Source: Leucobacter musarum subsp. musarum (GTDB lineage Bacteria; Actinomycetota; Actinomycetes; Actinomycetales; Microbacteriaceae). Taken from it: a stretch of DNA of 64,000 bases. The translations under genes and the position numbers were made by a program. The notes under the pieces were generated by a model. That model was not told the DNA's origin. It saw nothing but the letters and a program-made list of their open reading frames with translations, and did no database searches. Position 1 is the first letter of the stretch; every line of letters begins with the position of its first letter. Below are positions 27,280 to 35,236 of the stretch, piece by piece. The DNA lies in NCBI RefSeq assembly GCF_001273845.1, contig NZ_JHBW01000063.1:62001-126000 (forward strand), given 5' to 3'.

Positions 27280-27309
27280 TTGATACACAGCTAATACTCA
27301 TTATGTCAA
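27280..27309 (-). promoter_or_regulatory. Sigma-70-type promoter of the aquaporin gene
   Basis: Minus strand: perfect -35 TTGACA (27309-27304), 18-nt spacer, -10 TATCAA (27285-27280), 16 bases before the GTG. It is one of the few canonical -35 boxes in this window. Confidence 0.55.
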
Positions 27310-27357
27310 AGGGGTGGCGGTCAGTCACGGTTTACGACAGCCTGCGACACCACAATT

Positions 27358-27379
27358 GATCCGCAAGATCATGCGGATC
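27358..27379 (-). terminator. Possible terminator after the cation-efflux gene
   Basis: Perfect 8-bp hairpin GATCCGCA-AGATCA-TGCGGATC nine bases past the stop codon of the CDF gene. The stem is short, so confidence is modest. Confidence 0.4.
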
Positions 27380-27387
27380 GCGCGGGG

Positions 27388-28440
27388 TCAGGCGTGCACG
27401 TGCTCGCCGGCGGTCTCATGACTGCGGGGCTCGAGCTGCAGAGTGACGTGCGAGGTGTCAAAGTGCTCGTGCAGGCACCCGCGCACCTCGTCGAGAATCG
27501 CGTGGTACCCGCGCTCACTCCATGCCGAGTCCGAGACCGTGACGTGGGCGGAGAAGGCCGGGACTCCTGACGTGATGGTCCAGGCGTGGACATCGTGTAC
27601 CTCTTCGACTCCGGGCACCGCTTCCATGTGTGTTCGTGCGGCATCGACGTCGATGTTCTTGGGAGACGCTTCGAGGAGCACGTCGACCACATCGCGCAGC
27701 AGGCTGATGGCGCGAGGGAAGATGAGGATCGCGATGAGGATGGACGCGATCTGGTCGACGGCGTTCCACCCCGTGAGCATGATGATGACGCCGGCGATGA
27801 TGACGGCGACCGACCCGAGCAGATCGCCGAGCACCTCAAGGTACGCCCCGCGCACGTTGAGGCTTTCCTTTTGGCCCGACTGCAGAATGAGCAGTGAGAC
27901 GAGGTTCGCTGCTGCGCCGATGATCGCCGCGATGAGCATCGGCCCCGAGTGCACCTCGACTTCGGCACCGAAACGCGAGAGGGCCTGGATCAGGATCACC
28001 ACGGCGATGACGCCGAGCACGATGCCGTTGACCAGCGCAGCGAGCACCTCGACCCGCAGATAGCCGAACGTGCGCTTCGAGGTGGGAGCGAGCCCTGCGA
28101 TCAAGCTCGCGATGAGTGCGATGGCGACACCGGTCGCGTCGGTGAGCATGTGCCCGGCGTCGGCGAGCAGCGAGAGCGAGTTCGAAATGAGCGCGCCGAT
28201 GACCTGCACGACAAAGACGGTGAGCGTGATGACGAGCACCAGAATTAGCTTGCGGCGATGCTTCGCGGTGCCCGAAGAGGCTCCCTGGAGGCCGTGGTCG
28301 TGACTGTGACCGCCGTGGCCCTCGGTCGCCGTGTGTGCGGGTCGCGCCGGGTGGCCGGCGCTGAACTCGGGCTCGCAGGCTTCGCCGCCGTCGCCGTCGC
28401 CGTCGTGCCGGTTGTCGTGCGGGTGATCGTGCTGACCCAT
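27388..28440 (-). CDS. Cation diffusion facilitator (Zn/Co/Cd-type efflux)
   Basis: 350-residue proton-coupled metal exporter with six transmembrane helices, and a cytosolic C-terminal ferredoxin-like domain ending in EHVHA. Helix 2 has HMLTD (HxxxD); the equivalent pair in helix 5 reads EVLGD, so the first His is Glu, a variant I believe is common in actinobacteria. The N-terminus (residues 1-50) is rich in His and Asp, probably a metal-binding arm. The ATG follows GAGGAGG. A GGTACCCC-N3-GGGGTATC element upstream suggests metal-responsive control. Confidence 0.88.
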   Translation of the reverse strand: MGQHDHPHDNRHDGDGDGGEACEPEFSAGHPARPAHTATEGHGGHSHDHGLQGASSGTAKHRRKLILVLVITLTVFVVQVIGALISNSLSLLADAGHMLTDATGVAIALIASLIAGLAPTSKRTFGYLRVEVLAALVNGIVLGVIAVVILIQALSRFGAEVEVHSGPMLIAAIIGAAANLVSLLILQSGQKESLNVRGAYLEVLGDLLGSVAVIIAGVIIMLTGWNAVDQIASILIAILIFPRAISLLRDVVDVLLEASPKNIDVDAARTHMEAVPGVEEVHDVHAWTITSGVPAFSAHVTVSDSAWSERGYHAILDEVRGCLHEHFDTSHVTLQLEPRSHETAGEHVHA

Positions 28441-28470
28441 GACCCTCCTCGATTGATCAGATGTTGTCAT

Positions 28471-28489
28471 GGTACCCCCGAGGGGTATC
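28471..28489. promoter_or_regulatory. CsoR-like palindromic operator
   Basis: GGTACCCC-CGA-GGGGTATC, with arms matching at 7 of 8 positions, lies 31 bases upstream of the CDF start. Its C-tract/G-tract form resembles operators of the CsoR/RcnR family of metal-sensing repressors. No csoR gene is in the window. Confidence 0.5.
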
Positions 28490-28548
28490 TGGAGTCGAGG
28501 GTGCGTAGTGAATACCACCTGACGCACCGGGTACCCCGATCCTGCCAC

Positions 28549-28554
28549 TACGCT
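28549..28554 (+). promoter_or_regulatory. -10 box for a leaderless transcript (MshA-like gene)
   Basis: TACGCT ends 6 nt before the ATG at 28561, with no ribosome binding site. Confidence 0.5.
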
Positions 28555-28560
28555 CGACGT

Positions 28561-29787
28561 ATGGATACCGCTTCGCTGTCGATCGGCTTCGTCATGCTCC
28601 ACACGTCGCCGCTCGACGTGCCGGGCACGAAAGACGCCGGGGGCATGAACGTCGTCGTGCGAGCTCAGGCCGAGGCGCTCGCCGCAGCCGGTCACCGCGT
28701 GCGCATCTTTACTCGGCGCAGCGATGCCGAAACCCCGTCGCGCGTTGAGCTGCGCCCCAATCTGACTGTCGTGCTGCTCGACGCCGGTGCACCGCGCCTG
28801 CTCGCGAAGGGTGAGCACGAGTCGGTGATGGTGCAATTCGGTGACCTGCTGGCTGACGAGCTGCGCGCCGACCCGGTGCAGGTGCTGCACGCGGAGCACT
28901 GGTTCTCGGGCATCGCGGCACTGCCGGTGGCCCGCGAACTCGGTGTGCCGCTCGTGCAGAGCTACCACTCCATCGCGGCGCCGCCCGAGTCGCCCCTCGG
29001 CGAAGGGGAGCGCCCGGAGTCGCCGGGTCGCCTTGCGGGTGAGGCGCGACTCGCGAACGAAGCCGACCTCATCATCGCGGTGAGTGAGGCGGAGCGGGCG
29101 ACGGTGCTCGCGCGCCTCGCGGGCGATCCGGGTCGGGTGCGCGTCGTGCCGCTCGGCGTTGATACCGAACTCTTCCACCCGTGCGACACGGCCGCCTGTG
29201 AAGAGCAGCGCGACTGGCTGCGCGGGGGTGGTCGAGCCGAGGTGATCCTCGTCGGTCGCCTGCATCCGCTCAAGGGCTTCGACCTGGCCATCGACGCGAT
29301 CGCGCGCATTCCCGAGGATCAGCGCCCGAGCCTGCGCATCGTCGGGGCACCGCCGCCCGACGGCGACGAGTACGTGCGCGCGCTCCACGATGCTGTGGCG
29401 CAGCACGGCATGCTGCGCACGACCGCGTTCGATGGTGCGCTGCGCCGTCGGGAGCTCGCCGAACGCATTCGCTCGGCAACCCTGATGCTCGTGCCGTCGC
29501 ACTCAGAGACGTTCGGCCTGGTCGCGCTTGAGGCGGCCGCCTCGGGTGTGCCGGTGATCGCCCGCGACGCAGGCGGGCTGCGCGAGGCGGTCATCGCGGG
29601 GGAGACCGGAGCGCTCGTCGCGGGCGACGACGCCGCGGTGTGGGCTGACGCGGTGCTCGAGATGCTCGGCGACGCGGCGCGTCTCAAGGAGATGGGCGAC
29701 GCGGCGCGCACGCACGCCCTGCGCCGCAGCTGGCAGGCGTCGTCAGAGCGCCTGGTCGAGGTCTACCGCGACATCATCGGCGACTGA
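28561..29787 (+). CDS. MshA-like glycosyltransferase family 4
   Basis: 408-residue GT4 enzyme with the loop GTKDAGGMNVVV near residue 22, acceptor-side HAEHWFSGIAALPVA and donor motif SETFGLVALEAAASGVPV. It is clearly related to MshA at 11386, but the HYWLSG signature of MshA is replaced by HWFSG and the KN dipeptide that follows in MshA is missing. The acceptor may therefore be another sugar or polyol. Its neighbour to the right is the inositol regulator. No second mycothiol gene is close. Confidence 0.75.
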   Translation: MDTASLSIGFVMLHTSPLDVPGTKDAGGMNVVVRAQAEALAAAGHRVRIFTRRSDAETPSRVELRPNLTVVLLDAGAPRLLAKGEHESVMVQFGDLLADELRADPVQVLHAEHWFSGIAALPVARELGVPLVQSYHSIAAPPESPLGEGERPESPGRLAGEARLANEADLIIAVSEAERATVLARLAGDPGRVRVVPLGVDTELFHPCDTAACEEQRDWLRGGGRAEVILVGRLHPLKGFDLAIDAIARIPEDQRPSLRIVGAPPPDGDEYVRALHDAVAQHGMLRTTAFDGALRRRELAERIRSATLMLVPSHSETFGLVALEAAASGVPVIARDAGGLREAVIAGETGALVAGDDAAVWADAVLEMLGDAARLKEMGDAARTHALRRSWQASSERLVEVYRDIIGD

Positions 29788-29823
29788 CGTGCTCAGGGGC
29801 TGACCGGCTGTCGCCCGGCGCGC

Positions 29824-30582
29824 TTAGCGCGAGACGAGTGTCGTCTCGAACGAGTAGAGGTCGGGGCGGTAGCAGTGGTGGCCGGCCTCGATGACGCTGC
29901 CGCCCTGGTCGAAGGCCACGCGATCCATGGTCAGCACCGGGCTGCCCTTCGCGACGTCGAGCAGCTCGTGCTCGTCGCTGTGGGTGCGACGTGCCCCGAT
30001 GGTTTGGTTCGCGATCTTGATGGCGATCCCGCGCGCGCGCAGCATCTCGTAGAGCCCGTGAGTCTCGAGGTCGTCGAGCGTGATGTCGGCGTACTCGGGC
30101 GGCAGCAGGTTCTCGAGGATCGCCATCGGCGTGCCGTCGGCGCTGCGCAAACGGCGAATTCGGGTGATTTCCGTGCCGACCGCGACGCGCAACCGCACCG
30201 CGGCCTCTTCGTCGGCGGGGATCTTCTCGAGCGAGAGCACGCGGGTGGTGGGGTGGTGGCCGGCGCGCGTGAGGTCTTCTTGCAGGCTGGTGAGTTCGAC
30301 CGGGCGGCTGACGCGCGCCTGCACGACCTGGGTGCCGATGCCGCGGCGGCGCACGAGCAGGCCCTTGTCGACCAGCTCCTGAATGGCGCGCCGCACGGTG
30401 GGGCGCGAGAGGCCGAGGTGATGGCCAATCGCGATCTCGTTCTCCAGGCGGGCCCCGGCGGGGATGACGCCGTCGCGAATCGCACGCTCGAGGCGGCTCG
30501 AGATCTGGAAGTAGAGCGGGATGGGCCCGTTGCGATCCAGGTCGGCGAAGAGTTCGCTCGGCCACACGGGGTCTGTACTCAT
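29824..30582 (-). CDS. GntR/HutC-family regulator of the inositol genes
   Basis: 252-residue repressor-type regulator: winged helix-turn-helix (about residues 15-80, LENEIAIGHHLGLSRPTVRRAIQELVDKGLL) and a UTRA ligand-binding domain (about 100-250). It is divergent from iolC, and TGTC-N3-ACA motifs lie in the shared promoter and in other inositol promoters of the window. In Corynebacterium the iol genes are governed by a GntR protein, IolR, whose reported site is of the same form; the ligand here is inferred, not known. ATG at 30582 is preferred; a start nine codons upstream is possible. Confidence 0.82.
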   Translation of the reverse strand: MSTDPVWPSELFADLDRNGPIPLYFQISSRLERAIRDGVIPAGARLENEIAIGHHLGLSRPTVRRAIQELVDKGLLVRRRGIGTQVVQARVSRPVELTSLQEDLTRAGHHPTTRVLSLEKIPADEEAAVRLRVAVGTEITRIRRLRSADGTPMAILENLLPPEYADITLDDLETHGLYEMLRARGIAIKIANQTIGARRTHSDEHELLDVAKGSPVLTMDRVAFDQGGSVIEAGHHCYRPDLYSFETTLVSR

Positions 30583-30644
30583 AGGTGCTCCTCGGCGCTG
30601 GGGTGGCACGCGGGCTCGCGACGAGGGACAGTCCCCAGCCCTAA

Positions 30645-30654
30645 TGTGCTGACA
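30645..30654. promoter_or_regulatory. TGTC-N3-ACA operator candidate (gntR side)
   Basis: The minus strand reads TGTCAGCACA. It lies within the larger inverted repeat TAATGT-N7-ACATTA (30642-30660) between the divergent gntR and iolC genes, where self-regulation would act. Confidence 0.45.
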
Positions 30655-30706
30655 ACATTACCCCTTTCCTGTATTTCCGGATGGTTTCCGTTCATCTTCG
30701 TGCTAT

Positions 30707-30716
30707 TGTTAGGACA
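30707..30716. promoter_or_regulatory. TGTC-N3-ACA operator candidate (iolC promoter)
   Basis: The minus strand reads TGTCCTAACA, which fits the C. glutamicum IolR motif KGWCHTRACA as I remember it. It overlaps a TATTGT -10 box at 30704-30709, so bound repressor would block RNA polymerase. Confidence 0.55.
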
Positions 30717-30769
30717 AATGCAGCGGTGCACGGGGCCCGCGCACGTCACCACGAGAAGGCGGGTATCGA

Positions 30770-31726
30770 ATGTCGGAAGTGCGGCGTCCAGATGACGTCC
30801 TGGCCATGGGTCGACTCGGAGTCGACATCTACCCGTTGCAAGACGGGGTTGGCCTGGAAGATGTCACGAGCTTCGGCAAGTACCTCGGGGGCAGTGCGGC
30901 GAACGTCGCCGTCGCCGCCGCGAAGTACGGCCGGGCGAGCGCGCTGGTATCGCGCGTCGGCGATGATCCGTTCGGGCGGTACCTGTTGCGCGAGCTCGAT
31001 CGCCTCGGCGTCGACCCGCGCGAGGTGAAGGTCGATCCCGAGTTTCCGACCCCCGTCACTTTCTGCGAGATCTTTCCGCCCGATGACTTCCCGCTGTACT
31101 TCTACCGGAAGCCGAAGGCACCCGACCTGCAGATCGCGACGGCAGATCTCGATCTCGACGCGGTGCGCGAAGCGCGCATCCTCTGGTTCACGCTGACCGG
31201 CCTGAGCGAGGAGCCGAGCCGCTCTACGCACTTCGCCGCGCTCGAAGCCCGTGCCGGCAAGCCCCACACCATCTTCGATCTCGACTACCGCCCAATGTTC
31301 TGGGCCGACCCCGCCGAGGCCACCGCGCAGGCGGGCGCCGCGCTCGTGCACGCCACAATCGCAGTGGGCAATAAAGAGGAGTGCGAAGTCGCGGTCGGCG
31401 AAACCGAACCCGATCGCGCCGCCGACGCGCTGCTCGAGCGCGGCATCGAGCTCGCGATCGTGAAGCAGGGGCCGAAGGGCGTGCTCGCGAAGACCCGCGA
31501 CGAGCGCGTCGAGGTGCCCCCGCACTTCGTGGACGTCATCAACGGGCTCGGCTCGGGCGACGCGTTCGGCGGCGCCCTCATCCACGGGTTGCTCGAGGGC
31601 TGGAATCTCGAGCGCATCTTCCGCTTCGCCAACGTCGCCGGTGCGATCGTGGCTACTCGTCGCGAGTGCTCCACGGCCATGCCCGACGCCGCTGAGGTCG
31701 AGGCCCTGCTCACGAAGGGGGCCTGA
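30770..31726 (+). CDS. iolC: 5-dehydro-2-deoxygluconokinase
   Basis: PfkB-family kinase of 318 residues that phosphorylates 2-deoxy-5-keto-gluconate in myo-inositol catabolism. It has GGSAANVAVAAAKYGRASALVSRVGDDPFG cut between the substrate lid and the first motif, and the catalytic end NGLGSGDAFGGALIHG containing the base Asp. GAGAAGG precedes the ATG. It is the first gene of the iolC-D operon; the next start is 2 bp after its stop. Confidence 0.93.
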   Translation: MSEVRRPDDVLAMGRLGVDIYPLQDGVGLEDVTSFGKYLGGSAANVAVAAAKYGRASALVSRVGDDPFGRYLLRELDRLGVDPREVKVDPEFPTPVTFCEIFPPDDFPLYFYRKPKAPDLQIATADLDLDAVREARILWFTLTGLSEEPSRSTHFAALEARAGKPHTIFDLDYRPMFWADPAEATAQAGAALVHATIAVGNKEECEVAVGETEPDRAADALLERGIELAIVKQGPKGVLAKTRDERVEVPPHFVDVINGLGSGDAFGGALIHGLLEGWNLERIFRFANVAGAIVATRRECSTAMPDAAEVEALLTKGA

Positions 31727-31728
31727 TC

Positions 31729-32613
31729 ATGGCACTCGATTTCGCAGCCCTGCGCGACCTCCGTGCGGGCAATCCGGCGGCGATCGGCCGCGCGCTCGCC
31801 GAGCGACGCCGGCGCGACGTCATCGCGGGTGACGGTCGTCTGTTCATCGTGGCGGCGGATCACCCGGCCCGCGGCGCCATCGCCGTCGGCAGTGATGCCA
31901 CCGCCATGGCCAACCGCTACGACCTGCTCGAGCGCATGGCGATCGCGCTGTCGCGCCCCGGCGTCGACGGCGTGCTCGGCACCCCCGACATCATCGACGA
32001 CCTCGCGGCGCTCGGCCTGCTCGACGACAAGATCGTCGTCGGTTCGATGAACCGCGGCGGGTTGCGCGGGGCCTCGTTCGAGCTCGACGACCGCTACACC
32101 GCGTACGACATCGACGCGATGGTGCGGCAGGGGCTCGACTTCGCGAAGACGCTCATCCGTGTCGATCTGAACGATGCCGGTACCGCGTCGACGCTGCAGG
32201 CGACGGCTCGCGCCGTCGACGACGCGGCGGCGGCCGGCCTGCCGATCATGCTCGAACCCTTCATGAGCAACCGTGTGAACGGCAAGGTCGTGAACGACCT
32301 GTCGGCCGATGCCGTCATCCTCTCGACCGCGATCGCCTCGGGTCTCGGCAACTCCAGCGCGTACACCTGGATGAAGCTGCCCGTGGTGCCCGAGATGGAG
32401 CGCGTCATGGAGGCCACCACGATGCCGACGCTGCTGCTCGGCGGCGACAACGGCGGCGACCCCGACGAGACCTTCGCCTCCTGGGAGAACGCGCTCGCGC
32501 TTCCGGGCGTGCGCGGCCTCACCGTCGGACGCACCCTGCTCTACCCCCACGACGGCGACGTGGCCGGAGCGGTCGACACGGCTGCACGGCTCGTGCACCG
32601 CGACCTCGCCTAG
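31729..32613 (+). CDS. Cgl0158-type (beta/alpha)8 aldolase-like protein
   Basis: 294-residue class I aldolase-like TIM barrel found directly after iolC in actinobacterial inositol operons (Cgl0158 in C. glutamicum). Its place suggests it cleaves the phosphorylated iolC product to dihydroxyacetone phosphate and malonate semialdehyde, the role of IolJ elsewhere. Landmarks are the FIVAADHPARGAI start, a lysine-containing strand (KTLIRVDLNDAG) and GRTLLYP near the end. The activity is inferred. Confidence 0.75.
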   Translation: MALDFAALRDLRAGNPAAIGRALAERRRRDVIAGDGRLFIVAADHPARGAIAVGSDATAMANRYDLLERMAIALSRPGVDGVLGTPDIIDDLAALGLLDDKIVVGSMNRGGLRGASFELDDRYTAYDIDAMVRQGLDFAKTLIRVDLNDAGTASTLQATARAVDDAAAAGLPIMLEPFMSNRVNGKVVNDLSADAVILSTAIASGLGNSSAYTWMKLPVVPEMERVMEATTMPTLLLGGDNGGDPDETFASWENALALPGVRGLTVGRTLLYPHDGDVAGAVDTAARLVHRDLA

Positions 32614-32661
32614 ACTCCACGCGATCCCGCACCTGATTTCTGACCCGACCGAAGGACTGCA

Positions 32662-34176
32662 ATGAGCACCGATTCCCTCCCCGTCATTCCGCACTGGATC
32701 GATGGCGCACGCCGCGCCTCGAACAGCGGTCGCACGGCCCCCGTTTTCAACCCCGCCACCGGCGAGGTGCAGGCCCACGTCGCACTCGCCGATGAGGCCG
32801 AGATCGCCGAGGCCATCGCATCGGCGAACCGCGGCTTCGCCGTGTGGAGCGAGTTCTCCATGGCCAAGCGCCAGACCGTGATCTTCAAGTTCCGTGAACT
32901 GCTGAACGCGCGCAAGGGCGAACTCGCCGCGATCATCACCCGCGAGCACGGCAAGGTCGTCTCGGACGCGATGGGCGAGATTCTCCGCGGCCAGGAAGTC
33001 GTGGAGCTCGCGACCGGGTTCCCGCACCTCATCAAGGGCGCGTTCTCAGAGAACGCCTCGACCGGCATCGACGTCTACTCGATCAAGCAGCCGATCGGCG
33101 TCGCGGGCATCATCGCGCCCTTCAACTTCCCGGCCATGGTGCCGATGTGGTTCTTCCCGATCGCTGTCGCCGCGGGCAACGCCGTCATCGTGAAGCCCTC
33201 CGAGAAGGATCCCTCGGCCGCGCTGTGGCTCGCCGAGCTGTGGCAGGAGGCCGGTCTTCCCGACGGCGTCTTCACCGTGCTCAACGGTGACAAGCTCGCC
33301 GTCGACGGTCTGCTCACCGACCCGGGAGTGAACTCGATCTCGTTCGTCGGCTCGACGCCGATCGCGCAGTACATCTACGAGACCGCCTCGAAGCACGGCA
33401 AGCGCGTGCAGGCACTCGGCGGCGCGAAGAACCACATGCTGGTGCTGCCCGACGCCGACCTCGACCTCGTCGCCGATCAGGCCATCAACGCGGGCTACGG
33501 CGCCGCGGGCGAGCGCTGCATGGCGATCTCGGTCGTGCTGGCCGTCGAGCCCGTCGCCGACGAGCTCATCGAGAAGATCACCGAGCGCATCGCGAAGCTC
33601 AACATCGGCAACGGTGCCGCGACGCCCGAGCCCGACATGGGGCCGCTGATCACCGACGTGCACCGCGACAAGGTCACCGGGTACATCGACATCGCCGAGC
33701 AGGATGGCGCGACGATCGTCGTCGACGGCCGTAACTTCCGGGTCGAGGGGCACGAGAACGGCTTCTTCGTCGGGCCCACGCTCATCGACAACATCCCCAC
33801 CACCTCGCGCGCCTACACCGAGGAGATCTTCGGGCCGGTGCTCGAAATCGTACGTGTCAAGACTTTCGAAGAGGGCGTCGAGCTCATCAACTCCGGGGCC
33901 TTCGGCAACGGCACGGCGATCTTCACGAACGACGGGGGAGCGGCCCGCCGATTCCAGCACGAGATCCAGGTCGGCATGATCGGCATCAACGTGCCGATCC
34001 CGGTGCCCGTGGCCTACCACTCCTTTGGCGGCTGGAAGGCGTCGCTGTTCGGCGACGCGAAGGCGTACGGCGTGCAGGGCTTCGAGTTCTTCACCCGCGA
34101 GAAGGCCATCACGAGCCGCTGGCTCGATCCCGCCAAGCACGGCGGCATCAACCTCGGCTTCCCGCAGAACGACTAA
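32662..34176 (+). CDS. iolA: Methylmalonate-semialdehyde dehydrogenase (CoA-acylating)
   Basis: Converts malonate semialdehyde to acetyl-CoA with NAD and CoA. It has 504 residues. The catalytic Cys is in AAGERCMAIS, the NAD-binding part is VIVKPSEKDPSAA, and FNFPAMVPMWFFPIAVAAGN is the MMSDH-specific form of the entry motif (IolA/MmsA type). It lacks the general-base Glu that hydrolysing ALDHs have. It follows the aldolase gene after 48 bp. Confidence 0.93.
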   Translation: MSTDSLPVIPHWIDGARRASNSGRTAPVFNPATGEVQAHVALADEAEIAEAIASANRGFAVWSEFSMAKRQTVIFKFRELLNARKGELAAIITREHGKVVSDAMGEILRGQEVVELATGFPHLIKGAFSENASTGIDVYSIKQPIGVAGIIAPFNFPAMVPMWFFPIAVAAGNAVIVKPSEKDPSAALWLAELWQEAGLPDGVFTVLNGDKLAVDGLLTDPGVNSISFVGSTPIAQYIYETASKHGKRVQALGGAKNHMLVLPDADLDLVADQAINAGYGAAGERCMAISVVLAVEPVADELIEKITERIAKLNIGNGAATPEPDMGPLITDVHRDKVTGYIDIAEQDGATIVVDGRNFRVEGHENGFFVGPTLIDNIPTTSRAYTEEIFGPVLEIVRVKTFEEGVELINSGAFGNGTAIFTNDGGAARRFQHEIQVGMIGINVPIPVPVAYHSFGGWKASLFGDAKAYGVQGFEFFTREKAITSRWLDPAKHGGINLGFPQND

Positions 34177-34207
34177 TCCGCAGCACGAATCGGAGCAGGG
34201 AACGATT

Positions 34208-35236
34208 ATGACGCAGCAATCGCAGCAGGCCGAACGCTGGTTCCACCGGCGCGGTGAACTCGCCGAGGGCGGATGGGAATCCGTCGTCGACGAGCGCATT
34301 CCGGGCTGGGAGCACACCGGTGTACGGGTGGCTCGCCTGGCCGAGGGCGCGACCATCGCGCTCGAGGGCACGGGCATCGAGCGTCTCATCGTTCCCCTCT
34401 CCGGTTCGTTCTCGGTGACCTACCGCGACGGCGCCGCTGAAGCTGCGGACGCCGGTGTCTCCGGTGCCGATACCACCGCGGAGCTCGCCGGCCGTCGCTC
34501 GGTCTTCGACGGCCCGACCGACGTGCTCTACCTGTCGTCGGCCGCCACCGGGGAGGTCACCGCGACCTCCGCGCCGAACGGCGAGGCGCGCTTCCTCGTC
34601 GCCACCTCTCCGGTGCCCGCCGACCAGCCGCAGCTCGTGCGCCCCTCGCGCTACATGCCGGTCGCCGACGTGCCCGTGGAGTTGCGCGGCGCCGGCGCCT
34701 CGAGCCGCCAGGTGCACAACTTCGGGCGCAAGGAGTCGCTCGATGCGGCCCGCTTCATCGTCGTCGAGGTCATCACCCCGGCCGAGAACTGGTCGTCGTA
34801 CCCGCCCCATAAGCACGACGAGCACATCCCGGGCCACGAATCCGAACTCGAGGAGATCTACTACTTCGAGGTCGCCCCGACGAAAGACGCCCCGGCCGGA
34901 GTCGATCCCGAGCGCGCGTTCGGTATGTTCAGCACGTACTCATCGCCCGCCGGGCCCATCGAGATCGATTCGCAGGTGCACACCGGCGACATCGCCCTCG
35001 TGCCCCACGGCTACCACGGCCCCGCCGTGGCCGCCCCGGGCTACGACATGTACTACCTCAACGTGATGGCCGGGCCCGACCCCGAGCGCACCTGGCTCAT
35101 CAGCGACGACCCGGCCCACGGCTGGGTGCGCGACACCTGGGAGGGGCAGCAGCTCGACTCCCGCCTCCCCTTCGCTCCCGCCGACACCGGCGCCGTGAGC
35201 ACCGAAACCGCCACCGAAACGGAGTCCGCACGATGA
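34208..35236 (+). CDS. iolB: 5-deoxy-glucuronate isomerase
   Basis: Bicupin metal isomerase that makes 2-deoxy-5-keto-gluconate. Zinc or iron ligands are in SSYPPHKHDEH, ELEEIYYFEV and GDIALVPHGYHG. With 342 residues it is longer than the roughly 270-residue Bacillus enzyme; the extra part includes an N-terminal cupin insert and a Thr/Glu-rich tail. Its stop overlaps the iolD start by 4 bases. Confidence 0.92.
   Translation: MTQQSQQAERWFHRRGELAEGGWESVVDERIPGWEHTGVRVARLAEGATIALEGTGIERLIVPLSGSFSVTYRDGAAEAADAGVSGADTTAELAGRRSVFDGPTDVLYLSSAATGEVTATSAPNGEARFLVATSPVPADQPQLVRPSRYMPVADVPVELRGAGASSRQVHNFGRKESLDAARFIVVEVITPAENWSSYPPHKHDEHIPGHESELEEIYYFEVAPTKDAPAGVDPERAFGMFSTYSSPAGPIEIDSQVHTGDIALVPHGYHGPAVAAPGYDMYYLNVMAGPDPERTWLISDDPAHGWVRDTWEGQQLDSRLPFAPADTGAVSTETATETESAR

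Noticed and set aside
27388-28440. Broken metal site in the CDF protein (Glu for His in helix 5).
   Set aside because: I believe this EVLGD form is common in actinobacterial members, so it is a lineage feature rather than damage.
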